Positions 55,101 to 64,000 of a stretch of DNA of 64,000 nucleotides are shown one piece after another. The notes below the pieces were generated by a model. It was not told the origin of the DNA. It ran no database searches and worked only from the letters and a program-made list of their open reading frames with translations. Position 1 is the first letter of the stretch. Each line of letters begins with the position of its first letter. The stretch comes from DATHRK01 sp035513295. Its GTDB lineage: Bacteria > Gemmatimonadota > Gemmatimonadetes > Longimicrobiales > RSA9. The position numbers were made by a program, and so were the translations under genes. The stretch covers positions 1-64,000 of the forward strand of contig DATKCH010000011.1 of NCBI GenBank assembly GCA_035513295.1. The letters are read 5' to 3'.

Positions 55101-55565
55101 TCAGGCGTCGGGCGAGGCCGACAGCGGAATGCGCAGCACCTGCCCCGGATAGATCTTGTCCGGGTCCTTCAGCATCGGCTTGTTCGCTTCGAAGATCTCC
55201 GGGTAGCGGCCGGCATCGCCGTAGTGTTCCCGCGCGATCTTGGACAGCGTGTCGCCCGATTTTACCGTGTGGAACTTGCCCTCGGGCGCGGGCGCCTTGA
55301 CGGTGAGGCGGTCGTCGACGCGGGAGACGCCGTGCACGTTGCCCGCGGCGAGGATCACCCGCTCGCGCACGGCCTGCGTGGCGACGGTCCCGTTGATCGT
55401 GGCCGTGCCGTCGTCGAACGCGACGCGAAAATCGTCCGGCCGCAGTCCGAGCCCCTGCACGTGGCGCGCGATCGCGCCCTCCATCGCCTTGTCGTCGGCC
55501 GCTGCCTTCTTGTCGGAGCCGGTGACCTTCTCACCTACGTCCTTCAGGAAGTCGAAAATTCCCAT
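55101..55565 (-). CDS. BON-LysM protein (Kbp/YgaU-like)
   Basis: A 154-residue cytosolic protein with an N-terminal amphipathic start MGIFDFLKDVGEKV, a BON domain (about 27-90) and a LysM domain (about 97-150: HTVKSGDTLSKIAREHYGD). It matches E. coli Kbp/YgaU, a K+-binding protein, along its length. No signal peptide. A K+-sensing role would be consistent with the family. It precedes the desaturase gene but is separated from it by the terminator-like hairpin. Confidence 0.9.
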   Translation of the reverse strand: MGIFDFLKDVGEKVTGSDKKAAADDKAMEGAIARHVQGLGLRPDDFRVAFDDGTATINGTVATQAVRERVILAAGNVHGVSRVDDRLTVKAPAPEGKFHTVKSGDTLSKIAREHYGDAGRYPEIFEANKPMLKDPDKIYPGQVLRIPLSASPDA

Positions 55566-55678
55566 GGTGGTCTCCTGTGGTCCGGGGTGCGCTTAACGAT
55601 GCTTTTTTGATAACGCAAGGCTCGTTCCCGCCCCGGCTTGCGGCCCACCGTCCCGGAGGTCCGGCCCCGTGGCCGGCG

Positions 55679-56965
55679 CTATCCTCGGCTGGTCTTGCCG
55701 CGCAGGAAGTCCCGCATGAGGTACTGCCCGAGGGTCATCGTGCTGGTGAAATACGCCCTGCCCCGCGCCAGCTCGCAGACGCGGGACACGAACGCGACCA
55801 GCGCGGGGTCGCGGGCCAGCATGAAGGTGTTGATGATGATGTTGGATTTGCGGCAGGCCGCGACTTCGCGGAAGGTCTCCTTGAGCACCCGCGGGTCCAG
55901 GCCGGCCGGGTTCTTGTACACGCGCCCGCCCGGCAGCGTGATCGCCGAGGGTTTCCCGTCGGTGATCATGATGATCTGGCGCATGTCCTTGCCCTGGGAG
56001 CGCAGCAGCCGGCGCGCGAGCTGAATCCCCTCGGCGGTGTTCGTGTGGAACGGCCCCACCTGCGCCTTGCCCACGCGCGCGAGAGGAATCTCCTCGGCGC
56101 GGTCGCCGAACGTGATGACTCTGAGCGTGTCCCCCGGAAACTGCGTCCGGATCAGGTGCGAGAGCGCCAGCGCCACCTTCTTGGCCGGCGTGAAGCGGTC
56201 CTCCCCGTACAGGATCATGGAGTGCGATACGTCCAGCATCAGCACGGTCGCGCAGGAGCTGCGGTACTCCGCCTGGTGCACCATCAGGTCCGGATAGTCC
56301 AGGTCCAGCGGGAGGGACGGTCCCGAGCGGCGAATCGCGTTCCCCAGGGTCGCCGGGATGTCCATGTTGAGGCTGTCGCCGAACGCGTACGGCCGGGACG
56401 CGGCGTTCGCCTCTATGCCGGTGTCGAGGTGCGGCGTCTCGTGGCTCCCGTGGCTGGACCTTCCGAGCGCCGAGATGATGTCGCGCAGAGTCCGGTAGGC
56501 GAGGAAGTCCAGCCCCTTCGCGGTCAGCGAGAACTCCACGTGGCGGGCGGCGCGCGCGGCCTCATCCACGTGGCCCTCCGCCTCCAGTTGCCGGAACGAC
56601 GACGGCATCGCCGGAGCCCCGCCGTCGACCTGCAGGTATCCCTCCTCGACGAGCCGCTCCACGAGGCCGTCCAGCAGCTCCGCCAGGGCCTGGCGGGCGT
56701 CCTCGTCACCGCCTTCGCCGCGCAGCTCCGCGAGCATCTCCGGGGTGAGCTGCCCGGTCCTGATGAGCGCCTCGAGGAGCCGGTCTTTGAGGCTCTCCAG
56801 GGAGTGCTCCGGCTCGTCGCCGGTCCAGCCCCACCATGGATGGTAGCGGGGCCCCCCGGCGAACCCGCTCTGGAGCAGGAAATCGGCGAGGCTCTCCAGG
56901 AGGCCTTCGAGGTTGAGCGCCTCGAGGAAGCCGCCCTTGTACTTCGTGTAGGTCGTGAAGCTCAT
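55679..56965 (-). CDS. VWA domain-containing protein
   Basis: A 428-residue protein. The N-terminal 220 residues are a helical region (FLEALNLEGLLESLADFLLQ and later blocks), and the C-terminal part is a von Willebrand A domain with MIDAS motif VLMLDVSHSMIL (DxSxS) and the MITDGKP strand. No signal peptide is seen, so it is likely cytosolic. It follows the MoxR-like AAA gene by 167 bp, the usual AAA-VWA partnership. Confidence 0.88.
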   Translation of the reverse strand: MSFTTYTKYKGGFLEALNLEGLLESLADFLLQSGFAGGPRYHPWWGWTGDEPEHSLESLKDRLLEALIRTGQLTPEMLAELRGEGGDEDARQALAELLDGLVERLVEEGYLQVDGGAPAMPSSFRQLEAEGHVDEAARAARHVEFSLTAKGLDFLAYRTLRDIISALGRSSHGSHETPHLDTGIEANAASRPYAFGDSLNMDIPATLGNAIRRSGPSLPLDLDYPDLMVHQAEYRSSCATVLMLDVSHSMILYGEDRFTPAKKVALALSHLIRTQFPGDTLRVITFGDRAEEIPLARVGKAQVGPFHTNTAEGIQLARRLLRSQGKDMRQIIMITDGKPSAITLPGGRVYKNPAGLDPRVLKETFREVAACRKSNIIINTFMLARDPALVAFVSRVCELARGRAYFTSTMTLGQYLMRDFLRGKTSRG

Positions 56966-57132
56966 GCGTCCGCGGAGCCGTTGAGGAGGCGCTGCACCGC
57001 TCCGGGAACGCGCTGGAGCGGGGTCCGTGTACCGGCTATAGTGCCCCCCGGCCGGGGGAAGTTCCATTTCGCGGGCCGGGAGCGAGCGGCGACGCAACCC
57101 CGAAGCGGCGCGGCGCGGCGCCGCACTCTCAG

Positions 57133-58596
57133 CTATGCCTGCAGGGCGGGTCCTCCCGCCGATGGAGGCGGTCGGCGTTTGGGAGCGCGCCGGCGTCGGA
57201 AAGACCCCTCGACCGACCGGCTGATGCGCCGTTCGGCGGCGAGCGCCTCGAGGACGAGTTCGCACGCCGCCACTCTGACGCCGGGGGCGTCGTCGGCCGC
57301 CACGCCCAGCCCGCGGATGGCCGCCTCCAGTCCCGAGACCCCCAGCAGGCCGTCCAGCGCGGCCGCGGCGGCGGCGGTGTCACCGAGCTGGAGGACGCCG
57401 CCACGGTCGAAGTAGTCGACGACCTCCGCCAGCTCCTCCTCGACCGCCTCGCCGCCCATCTCCTCCAGCGTTTCCGCCGCGGCGCGGCCGATGAGCTCGC
57501 GCGCGATGCGAGCGCCTCCCTGGAGCTCGCCCTCGTACTCCAGCTCCAGCTTGCCTTCGATCGCGGGTAGCGCGGAGTAGACATCGCTCACGCGCACCAG
57601 TGGATCCTCGCCGGTCATCAGGGAGCGTCGTTCGGCAGCCGAGGCCGCGTTTTCGAGCGCCGCGATGGGGAGTCGCTGGCTCACGCCGCTGCGCTGGTCC
57701 ACGCGCTTGTCCTCCCGCGCCAGGAAGGCGATGCGCTCGATCAGGTTCGCCACGAATCCCGGCGCCTCGATCGACGTCCCATCTCGCTCGAGCCACGCCT
57801 CCTGACGCGTGATGCGCGCGCCCTCCTCGATCCCCTCCGGATAGTGCGTGCGGATTTCCGCTCCGATCCTGTCCTTGAGCGGGGTGATGATCTTGCCTCG
57901 CGCCGTGTAGTCCTCGGGGTTCGCGGTGAACACCGCGAGGACATCCAGCGGCAGGCGCACCGGGTAGCCCTTGATCTGGACGTCTCCCTCCTGGAGTACG
58001 TTGAACAGTCCGACCTGGATCTTGCCCGAAAGATCGGGCAGCTCGTTGACGGCGAAGATGCCTCGATTCGCGCGCGGGAGCAGCCCGAAATGGATCGTCA
58101 GCTCGTCCGACAGGACGTGCCCGCCGCGCGCGGCCTTGATGGGATCCACGTCACCGAGGATGTCGGCGATCGTCACGTCGGGCGTCGCGAGCTTCTCGAC
58201 GAATCGGGCCTCGCGCGGCAGCCAGGCGATAGGCGTGGAGTCGCCGCATTCCTCCAGCGCGGTCCGCCCGTGGCGGGATATCGGCCGCAGAGGGTCGTCG
58301 TTGACCTCGCTGCCCGCGATGATCGGGATTTCCGGATCCAGCAGGTCGACGAGCTGCCGCACGATCCGGCTCTTCGCCTGGCCGCGCAGGCCCAGGAGGA
58401 TGAACGTCTGCCGCGCAAGGAGCGCCTGGATGATCTGCGGCACGACGGTCTCGTCGTACCCGACGACGCCTCGAAACAGCGGTCGCCCATCGCGGATGAG
58501 CCCGATCAGGTTGCGGCGCACTTCGTCGCGCACGCCGCGGCTGACGTATCCGCTCTCCTTCAGGGCTCCCAGGGTGTTCGGGCGGGTGGCCGTCAT
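57133..58596 (-). CDS. MoxR-like AAA+ ATPase
   Basis: A 487-residue AAA+ ATPase of the MoxR/magnesium-chelatase-like group. Walker A is LLGLRGQAKSRI (69-76), Walker B and sensor regions lie around RGIFAVNELPDLSGKIQVGL and AVFTANPEDYTARGKI, and arginine-finger residues are near HYPEGIEEGARI. It should act as a chaperone with the VWA protein encoded downstream. The ATG at 58596 is in an ATGA overlap with the stop of the Nudix gene. Confidence 0.9.
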   Translation of the reverse strand: MTATRPNTLGALKESGYVSRGVRDEVRRNLIGLIRDGRPLFRGVVGYDETVVPQIIQALLARQTFILLGLRGQAKSRIVRQLVDLLDPEIPIIAGSEVNDDPLRPISRHGRTALEECGDSTPIAWLPREARFVEKLATPDVTIADILGDVDPIKAARGGHVLSDELTIHFGLLPRANRGIFAVNELPDLSGKIQVGLFNVLQEGDVQIKGYPVRLPLDVLAVFTANPEDYTARGKIITPLKDRIGAEIRTHYPEGIEEGARITRQEAWLERDGTSIEAPGFVANLIERIAFLAREDKRVDQRSGVSQRLPIAALENAASAAERRSLMTGEDPLVRVSDVYSALPAIEGKLELEYEGELQGGARIARELIGRAAAETLEEMGGEAVEEELAEVVDYFDRGGVLQLGDTAAAAAALDGLLGVSGLEAAIRGLGVAADDAPGVRVAACELVLEALAAERRISRSVEGSFRRRRAPKRRPPPSAGGPALQA

Positions 58597-59420
58597 GTCC
58601 TCTCCTCGTCTTCGGGCTGCAATCGAATGGTGACCCCTGTGGCGGTCTTCACCAGGCGCGGGCTGCGCGTGGGGGCGGGCCGGTCGCGTGCCCACGACAC
58701 CGCGGCGCCGGCGCTGTCGAACCCCTCCAGGTCCTCGAGGGTGCGCACCGTGGGAAAGACCATGGGAAGGGCTCCCTCCCGAAAACGCCGTAGCGCCGCC
58801 CGGGGTGTCAGCCAAGCCGCGTCGACCATCTCCCGCGGATCCGCCAGCGCCGGAGCCCGCTCCGGCACCCGCGCGATGAAGAACCGGGTCTCGTAGCGCC
58901 TCGGCTCGATGACCGGGGTGATCCAGTGCGAGAGGTAGGCGGCGACGCTCAGGTCGACCCGTGCGCCCAACGCATCGAGCACGCCCGCGAAATCTATCGC
59001 GTCCTCGAGCAGCGCGTCCCGGAGGCTGTCGGTCGCGGGGTCGGCGGCCGCGGGAGGAACCGGCTCCCCGCGTGCGGTCGTGGCCAGCAGGAGCCCGGTT
59101 TCTTCAAAGGCCTCGCGCACCGCGGCGATCCAGTACGCGGGATCCGGGCCGCCGGCCGGAATGCCGGCGCAGAGCCCCTCGGCGGCGGCGGTGCGGTCCT
59201 GCTCGTCGACCGTTCCGCCGGGGAACACGTACGCGCCCGGCACGAACCCGGCTTCGCGCCGCCGCTTCATGAGCAGCGCCTCCGGACCTCGGCGGGAGTC
59301 GCGCAGCAGGACGATCGTCGCCGACGGGAGCGGCTCGGGCGGATGAGCGGGGTCCGCCTCCAGTCCGCGCGCGAATCCGGGCGGCAGCCGTTCCCAGGGG
59401 ATCTCGTAAGGGTCCCTCAC
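58593..59420 (-). CDS. NUDIX hydrolase
   Basis: A 275-residue Nudix hydrolase. The Nudix box is split: GGTVDEQDR, an insert of about 23 residues, then AAVREAFEETGLLL, a form seen in NUDT19-like coenzyme A diphosphatases. It begins with PYEIPWERLPPGFARG and has a large insertion between the metal-binding parts. Substrate not assigned. It overlaps the aminotransferase stop (ATGA) upstream and the AAA start downstream. Confidence 0.88.
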   Translation of the reverse strand: MRDPYEIPWERLPPGFARGLEADPAHPPEPLPSATIVLLRDSRRGPEALLMKRRREAGFVPGAYVFPGGTVDEQDRTAAAEGLCAGIPAGGPDPAYWIAAVREAFEETGLLLATTARGEPVPPAAADPATDSLRDALLEDAIDFAGVLDALGARVDLSVAAYLSHWITPVIEPRRYETRFFIARVPERAPALADPREMVDAAWLTPRAALRRFREGALPMVFPTVRTLEDLEGFDSAGAAVSWARDRPAPTRSPRLVKTATGVTIRLQPEDEERT

Positions 59421-60556
59421 GCCCGGAGCGCCTCGCGCAGGCCCTCCAGAAGCGCGGCCACATCCTCCCCGTCGTTATAGACGTGGGGCGAGATCCGCAG
59501 CGCGTCGCCCCTTCGGGAGACGTGCACTCGGCGGGCGCGCAGGGCTTCGTGAACGCGCGCGCCGTCCACGCCCTCCGGTAGGCGCAGGCCCACGATGTGG
59601 CCGGCGCGCGGGCCCGCCGGCGCCGCCGCGCCCAGCGTGGATGCCTCCGCCTCGATCGCGCGCGTGAGGCCGGAGCAGTGGGCGCGCACGGCACCGACGG
59701 ACAGCTCTCCCAGGTACTCGAGTGCGGCTACGGCCATCGGCATGAGCGCGAAGTTGCTCCGTTCCGCCACGTCGAAGCGGGAGGCGTCCTCGCGCAGGTC
59801 GTCGCGGTAGTCGACGAGCGCGCGGAAGTCCTCGCTGCCCCCGCGTCCGATCCACGTGTGCTCGATCGGCTCGCCGTCCCGGAAGCGCTCGCCGAGCCAG
59901 AGAAACCCCAGGGAGTACGGCCCCAGGAGCCACTTGTAGGCGGCGCAGACCACCGCGTCGGGTCGGATCCGGCCCACGTCGAAGGGGTGGGCGCCGATGG
60001 ACTGGGTCCCGTCCACGACCAGCGCGGCGCCCACCTCGCGGGCGCGTTCCGCTACGCGCTCGAGGTCCAGCAGGGAGCCGTCGGTCCAGTGAACCTGGGG
60101 GAGCGCGACGAGGGCGACGCCGGACCCGATGGCCGCGCACACGGCGTCCGTCCAGTCCGCGCCGTCGCGGGGTCGCGCGACCGTCTCGATGATCGCGCCC
60201 GCGCGCGCCGCGAGCGCGCGCCAGGGATACACGTTGGCGGGGAACTGGTCCTGCAGCACGACGAACGCGGCGCCCGCGGAGGGCCGCACGTTGCGCGCGA
60301 CGACCTCCAGTCCGTAGGACACGCCGGGCACGATCGCGACTCCGGCCGCGTCGCCGCCTATGAGTGCCGCGAACAGCGCGCGCGCGCGATCGCTCTCTTC
60401 GAAGAAGTGCCGCGCCTCGATGCGGCCGGGGTCCCGCTTGCGGCGCACGCCGGCGATCCCCGCTTCCTCCACCCTCCGTGGAAGCGGGGCCATGTAGGCG
60501 CAGTTCAGGTACGACACCCCTTCCGGGATCGAGAAGTCGTCGCTTCGGGCTCGCAT
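59417..60556 (-). CDS. Class V aminotransferase-fold PLP enzyme (cysteine desulfurase-like)
   Basis: A 379-residue fold-type I PLP enzyme. The Schiff-base K208 is in VCAAYKWLLGPYSLGF, the PLP-phosphate/ring contacts include GTQSIGAHPFDV, and PQVHWTDGSLLDLE follows the cysteine-desulfurase/isopenicillin-epimerase-like pattern. The desulfurase active-site Cys loop is not evident, so an aminotransferase or lyase is as likely. The ATG at 60556 is preferred because upstream in-frame residues are unrelated. It is the first gene in the chain to Nudix, AAA and VWA. Confidence 0.83.
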   Translation of the reverse strand: MRARSDDFSIPEGVSYLNCAYMAPLPRRVEEAGIAGVRRKRDPGRIEARHFFEESDRARALFAALIGGDAAGVAIVPGVSYGLEVVARNVRPSAGAAFVVLQDQFPANVYPWRALAARAGAIIETVARPRDGADWTDAVCAAIGSGVALVALPQVHWTDGSLLDLERVAERAREVGAALVVDGTQSIGAHPFDVGRIRPDAVVCAAYKWLLGPYSLGFLWLGERFRDGEPIEHTWIGRGGSEDFRALVDYRDDLREDASRFDVAERSNFALMPMAVAALEYLGELSVGAVRAHCSGLTRAIEAEASTLGAAAPAGPRAGHIVGLRLPEGVDGARVHEALRARRVHVSRRGDALRISPHVYNDGEDVAALLEGLREALRA

Positions 60557-60699
60557 CCGGCCGTGATCGTGGGACTCGCGGGGGGAGGGCGGAACATAGC
60601 CCATGCCGCGCGGCTCGCCCACACCCCCCCATTTGTTTTAACTTTCGGCCCTGCGCGCGCGTCCTACGCTGGTCGGAGCACGCTCGCCGTTCGTCAGAA

Positions 60700-62094
60700 A
60701 TGGTTGCCATGACACTCCCCCGCAGTCGATACACGCAAGGACCGACTTTCGTCGGACGGTCGTTCGTGGTCGCGCTGTCCGTGGCGCTCGCGGCGGCCAC
60801 CGCCGCGGGACCGGCGGCGGGACAGGACGACGCCGGCGAGGATTCCGCCGTACGGCTTCCGAGCCCGCCCGAAACGTCCCTGACCCTCGAGGAGAGCGTC
60901 GAGCGCGCGCTCCTGGTCAGCCCGACAATGGCACAGGCCGAAGGCTCGGTGCGTTCTGCGGAAGCCGGCCGGCGCAGCGCGTTCGGCGCCTACCTGCCGA
61001 GCATCAACGCCAGTTCCAACGCCTCGCGTGCGTCGACCAACCGCTTCAATCCCCAGACGAACACGACCGTCACCGGCTCGTCGAACAGCTATAGCGCGGG
61101 GGTGAACGCGGGCGTCGACATCTGGAACGGGGGGCGCCGCGGCGCGGAAATCGATGACGCCGCGGCGGCCCTTTCCGCCGCGGAAGCCACCGCCCGGCAG
61201 CGCCGCTTCGACGTGGTTCTGGCGGCCAAGGGCTCCTTCTACGACGTGCTGCGACGGGAGGAGCTCATGCGGGTCGCCGGCGCGCGCATCCGCCGCGCGC
61301 AGGAGTCGCTGACGGCGGCCGACCGGCGCCTGCAGGTCGGCACCGCGACGCGCTCCGACGTCCTGCGCTCGCGCTTGGAGCTGAACGACGCGCGCCAGGC
61401 GGAGCTCACCGAGCGCACCGCCTGGATCGTCGCGACCTACACGCTGGGTCGGGTCGTCGGGATCGATGATCGCGTGGGCGCCACGCCGGGCGAGCCCATC
61501 ACCGTGCGGCCCCTCGCGCTTTCCGCGGAGGAGCTGCGCACCATCGTGGAAACGACCAGCCCGGCGGTGATCACCGCCGAGGCCGGCTTGCGGTCGGCCG
61601 ACGCCGGCGTCGACGTAGCGCGCTCGTCGTATTTCCCGAGTCTGCGCGCGAGCAGCAACTTCAACTGGTTCAACCAGGAGCTTTCGTTCGAGGGCGGCAA
61701 CTCGAGCTGGAACCTCGCCTTCGGGGTTTCGCTGCCCGTATTCAACGGGTTCCAGCGCGAAAGCGCCGTGACCCGGGCGCGGGTCACGGCCGACGTGGCT
61801 CGCTTCGAGGTGCGCGACGCGCGGCGCGCGGCTCGGGTCGATCTGGAGCGTCTGCTGGGCGCGTTGCACCTGGCCGAGGAACGCCTCCAACTGACCGCCG
61901 AGGCGGTCGAGGTGGCGCGCGAGGACCTGCGCGTTCAGGACGAGCGTTACCGGCTGGGCGCGTCGACGATCCTGGATCTGATCACCTCGCAACTCAACCT
62001 CGCGCAGGCGGAGACCGACGAGATCGCCGCCCGTTACGACTATCAGATCGCCCGCGCCGAACTCGAGGCGCTCGTGGGGAGGGAGCTTCAGTGA
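60700..62094 (+). CDS. TolC family outer-membrane efflux protein
   Basis: A 464-residue outer-membrane channel protein with a signal peptide ending near GPAAGQ. Two repeated helical halves of the TolC fold are visible (VERALLVSPTMAQAEGSVRS and RLQVGTATRSDVLRSRLELN in the first half; SPAVITAEAGLRSADAGVDV and RYRLGASTILDLITSQLNLA in the second), each with the coiled-coil heptads. An AT-rich tract at 60631-60645 may mark the promoter. The stop overlaps the GTG of the adaptor gene (GTGA), so this is the first gene of the TolC/MacA/MacB-like set. Confidence 0.92.
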   Translation: MVAMTLPRSRYTQGPTFVGRSFVVALSVALAAATAAGPAAGQDDAGEDSAVRLPSPPETSLTLEESVERALLVSPTMAQAEGSVRSAEAGRRSAFGAYLPSINASSNASRASTNRFNPQTNTTVTGSSNSYSAGVNAGVDIWNGGRRGAEIDDAAAALSAAEATARQRRFDVVLAAKGSFYDVLRREELMRVAGARIRRAQESLTAADRRLQVGTATRSDVLRSRLELNDARQAELTERTAWIVATYTLGRVVGIDDRVGATPGEPITVRPLALSAEELRTIVETTSPAVITAEAGLRSADAGVDVARSSYFPSLRASSNFNWFNQELSFEGGNSSWNLAFGVSLPVFNGFQRESAVTRARVTADVARFEVRDARRAARVDLERLLGALHLAEERLQLTAEAVEVAREDLRVQDERYRLGASTILDLITSQLNLAQAETDEIAARYDYQIARAELEALVGRELQ

Positions 62095-63641
62095 ACCGCA
62101 TTCGTCGCTCCGGGGCGCCGCTCTGGCGTCGCCGGTCGCTGCTGCTCCCGCTCGCTGTCCTCGCGTGTGGTTCGGCCGACGCGGCGGAGCAGCCGGAAGG
62201 CACCGACACGGCGCCCGTCGTGCGAGCCACGCTGGACATCACCGCCGAGGCCGCGGGGCTGATGGAGCCGCCACGGGTGATCGAGGTGAAGTCCAAGGCC
62301 TCCGGCGAGGTGCTGCGCATGTACGTGGAGACGGGGGATTTCGTGGAACGGGGCGCGCTGCTCGCGGAGATCGACCCGCGCGACGTACGCAACGGTTACG
62401 CGCAGGCGAACGCGGATTTGGAGGTCGCGCGTGCCCGGTTGTCGACCGCCCAGGCGCAGCACGAGCGGGTGTCCGAGCTGCGCGACGCCGGGGTCGTGAC
62501 CGAGCAGGAACTCGAAAGCGCCGCCCTGGAGCTCGCCAACGCCAACGCGAACTTCATCAAGGCGCGCACGTCGCTGGAGCTGGCGAGCGAGCGGCTCGGC
62601 GATGTGACGATCCGTGCCCCGATCGACGGCGTCGTCATCCAGAAGGACGTGGAGACCGGCCAGATCATCGCCTCCGCCAGCCAGAACATCTCCGGCGGCA
62701 CCACCCTGCTCCTCATGGCGGACATCTCCACCATGCAGGTGCGCACGCTGGTCGACGAGACCGACATCGGCCGCGTCCAGCCGGGGCAGACGGCGGACGT
62801 CCAGGTCGAGGCCTTCCCCAACCGGGATTTCACCGGCACGGTCACCAAGATCGAGCCCCAGGCGGTGGTGGATCAGAACGTGACCATGTTCCCGGTGCTG
62901 GTGGAACTGTCCAACCCGGATGGCGCCCTGAAGCCCGGAATGAACGCCGAGGTCCGGGTGGAGATCGCCCGCCGCACGAACGTGCTGACGGTCCCCAACT
63001 CGGCCGTGGTGAGCCCGACGGATGCGATGGCTGCGGGGGCCGTGCTGGGCCTGGAGGAGGACGCCATGCGCGAGCAGTTCGGCGCCCGCCTCGGCGGCGG
63101 CAGTCGGGGCGGGCCCGGGGTGGACGCGCCCGCTGACGGTCCCGCTCCCGGGCTGGCCGGCGCCGATGACGGCGACCGGGCAGGTGCGCCAGCAGGCGGC
63201 GCATCCCCGGCCGGCGGCAGTTCCGCGGCCGACGCGAGCGGAGCCGCCCCCAGCGACGACCGCTGTCAGGCCCTGATGTCGAAGGTACGCGCCGGGGGCC
63301 GCGACGCCCTGACGGAGGAGGAACGGCCCGACGCGGCGGCTTGTCTCCGGCGGATGCGCGGGGGGACTGGGGTCGCGGGTAGTTCCGCGCCGCGCGCCGA
63401 TGACGAGGAGATGGCGGGGGTTCGCGCTCGCCCCGGCGTCGTGTTCGTCGTGGCGGATGGCGGGCCGGAGCCGCGCTTCGTGACGCTGGGCCTCAACGAC
63501 TGGGACTCCACCGAGGTTCTGCGCGGCGTCGAGGAAGGCGAGCGGGTATACCTCATCTCGGTAGCGCGTCTCCAGCAGGAGCAGCAGGAGCTGATCGAGC
63601 GGATCCGGAGCCGTTCCAACCCGTTCGGCGGGGGCAATTGA
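62091..63641 (+). CDS. MacA-like efflux periplasmic adaptor
   Basis: A 516-residue membrane-fusion protein with a lipobox-like LAVLAC at the end of the signal. The lipoyl, coiled-coil and beta-barrel order is visible: RVIEVKSKASGEVLRMYVETGDFVERGALLAEID, an alternating helical hairpin, then VTIRAPIDGVVIQKDVETGQII and the barrel. Between about residues 325 and 450 there is a long Gly/Ala/Asp-rich insert with two Cys (DDRCQALMSK and DAAACLRRM), absent from ordinary MacA. It ends in a coiled tail with QEQQELIERI. The stop and the next ATG share one base (TGATG). Confidence 0.9.
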   Translation: MNRIRRSGAPLWRRRSLLLPLAVLACGSADAAEQPEGTDTAPVVRATLDITAEAAGLMEPPRVIEVKSKASGEVLRMYVETGDFVERGALLAEIDPRDVRNGYAQANADLEVARARLSTAQAQHERVSELRDAGVVTEQELESAALELANANANFIKARTSLELASERLGDVTIRAPIDGVVIQKDVETGQIIASASQNISGGTTLLLMADISTMQVRTLVDETDIGRVQPGQTADVQVEAFPNRDFTGTVTKIEPQAVVDQNVTMFPVLVELSNPDGALKPGMNAEVRVEIARRTNVLTVPNSAVVSPTDAMAAGAVLGLEEDAMREQFGARLGGGSRGGPGVDAPADGPAPGLAGADDGDRAGAPAGGASPAGGSSAADASGAAPSDDRCQALMSKVRAGGRDALTEEERPDAAACLRRMRGGTGVAGSSAPRADDEEMAGVRARPGVVFVVADGGPEPRFVTLGLNDWDSTEVLRGVEEGERVYLISVARLQQEQQELIERIRSRSNPFGGGN

Positions 63642-64000
63642 TGCCCGAGCGTTCGGCCCCGGCCTCCCGGCGCGGCAACCTGGTCATAGGGGAGGTCGTC
63701 GGCGTGGCCGCGGGCGCGATCCGCGCGAACAAGCTGCGATCGTTCCTGACCATGCTGGGAATCATCATCGGGATCGCGGCCGTGATCACGATGGTCTCTC
63801 TCGGCGAGGGCGCGCAGCGCTCCGTGCAGGAGCGGCTGGCGAACCTGGGCACGAACGTCCTCACGATCCGGCCCGGCCAGAGCTTCTTCGGCGGCGTGGA
63901 TCGGGGCGACGCGGCGCTGACCGCCGACGACTCCGAAGCGCTGCTGGCCGCGGGAGGCGGGATCGTCGCGGTGGCGCCCGAAATGGAGCGGCGCCTTCAG
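63641..64000 (+). CDS. MacB-like ABC transporter permease (partial, C-terminus off window)
   Basis: The first 120 codons of an ABC exporter permease. A polar N-terminus precedes NKLRSFLTMLGIIIGIAAVITMVSL, the MacB/FtsX-type first TM helix with GEGAQRSVQERLANLGTNVLTI, which is the start of the large periplasmic MacB domain. The sequence runs off the right edge. It belongs with the TolC and MacA-like genes. No ATPase gene is visible upstream, so the ATP-binding subunit may lie outside the window. Confidence 0.85.
   Translation, partial: MPERSAPASRRGNLVIGEVVGVAAGAIRANKLRSFLTMLGIIIGIAAVITMVSLGEGAQRSVQERLANLGTNVLTIRPGQSFFGGVDRGDAALTADDSEALLAAGGGIVAVAPEMERRLQ

Overview
The window is about 70% G+C, almost fully coding, and shows a Gram-negative cell plan: Tat and lipoprotein signals, an outer-membrane beta-barrel, a TolC/adaptor/permease efflux set, and a complete-looking alternative complex III (act) cluster. 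Together with the many small membrane proteins this best fits a member of the Gemmatimonadota or a nearby phylum. That placement is inference; no rRNA gene is present to anchor it. I recognised no tRNA, rRNA or CRISPR array.

Layout. 1-7.4 kb: M20 dipeptidase (runs off the left edge), a trkA-trkH K+ uptake pair, two small membrane proteins, DinB and a secreted acetamidase-like lipoprotein. 7.5-9.6 kb: a redox segment with a deiodinase-like thioredoxin-fold protein, a MocA-like nucleotidyltransferase and a peroxiredoxin-like gene whose first active-site Cys codon is an in-frame TGA, followed by a bSECIS-like hairpin. I read it as a selenoprotein. 9.6-13.8 kb: AGCS symporter, small membrane protein, beta-barrel, PLP desulfhydrase/deaminase. 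13.9-16.9 kb: a four-gene minus-strand operon (esterase, ECF sigma, zinc anti-sigma, PDZ protein) chained by stop/start overlaps. 17-23.8 kb: subtilase, lipoprotein, DUF2277, GMC oxidoreductase, TrmJ. 23.9-31.6 kb: actABCDEF. 32-35.6 kb: lipoprotein, sensor histidine kinase, lytic transglycosylase, AbrB-like regulator. 35.66-35.90 kb: a 243-bp MITE-like element with perfect 24-bp inverted ends. 35.9-41 kb: luxC, luxE, a DUF255 thioredoxin protein and a lipoprotein, co-directional on the minus strand. 41.3-49.1 kb: an unknown gene pair, an orphan GspE/PilB ATPase, a two-gene ABC transporter, a phosphatase-superfamily enzyme with DUF167, and DUF3179. 49.1-55.6 kb: DUF2254, a hydrolase/OsmC-S66-CPBP operon, a desaturase with a coiled-coil tail, and a BON-LysM protein. 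55.7-60.6 kb: class V aminotransferase, Nudix, MoxR-like AAA and VWA genes. 60.7-64 kb: TolC, MacA-like adaptor and MacB-like permease (runs off the right edge).

How the genes work together. The act cluster would pass electrons from quinol to cytochrome c, but no terminal oxidase is adjacent. TrkA gates TrkH. The ECF sigma and zinc-finger anti-sigma form a signalling pair coupled to a secreted esterase. The MoxR-like AAA and VWA proteins form a typical chaperone pair. Many operons use ATGA/GTGA/TGATG junctions, so translational coupling is the main visible form of co-regulation.
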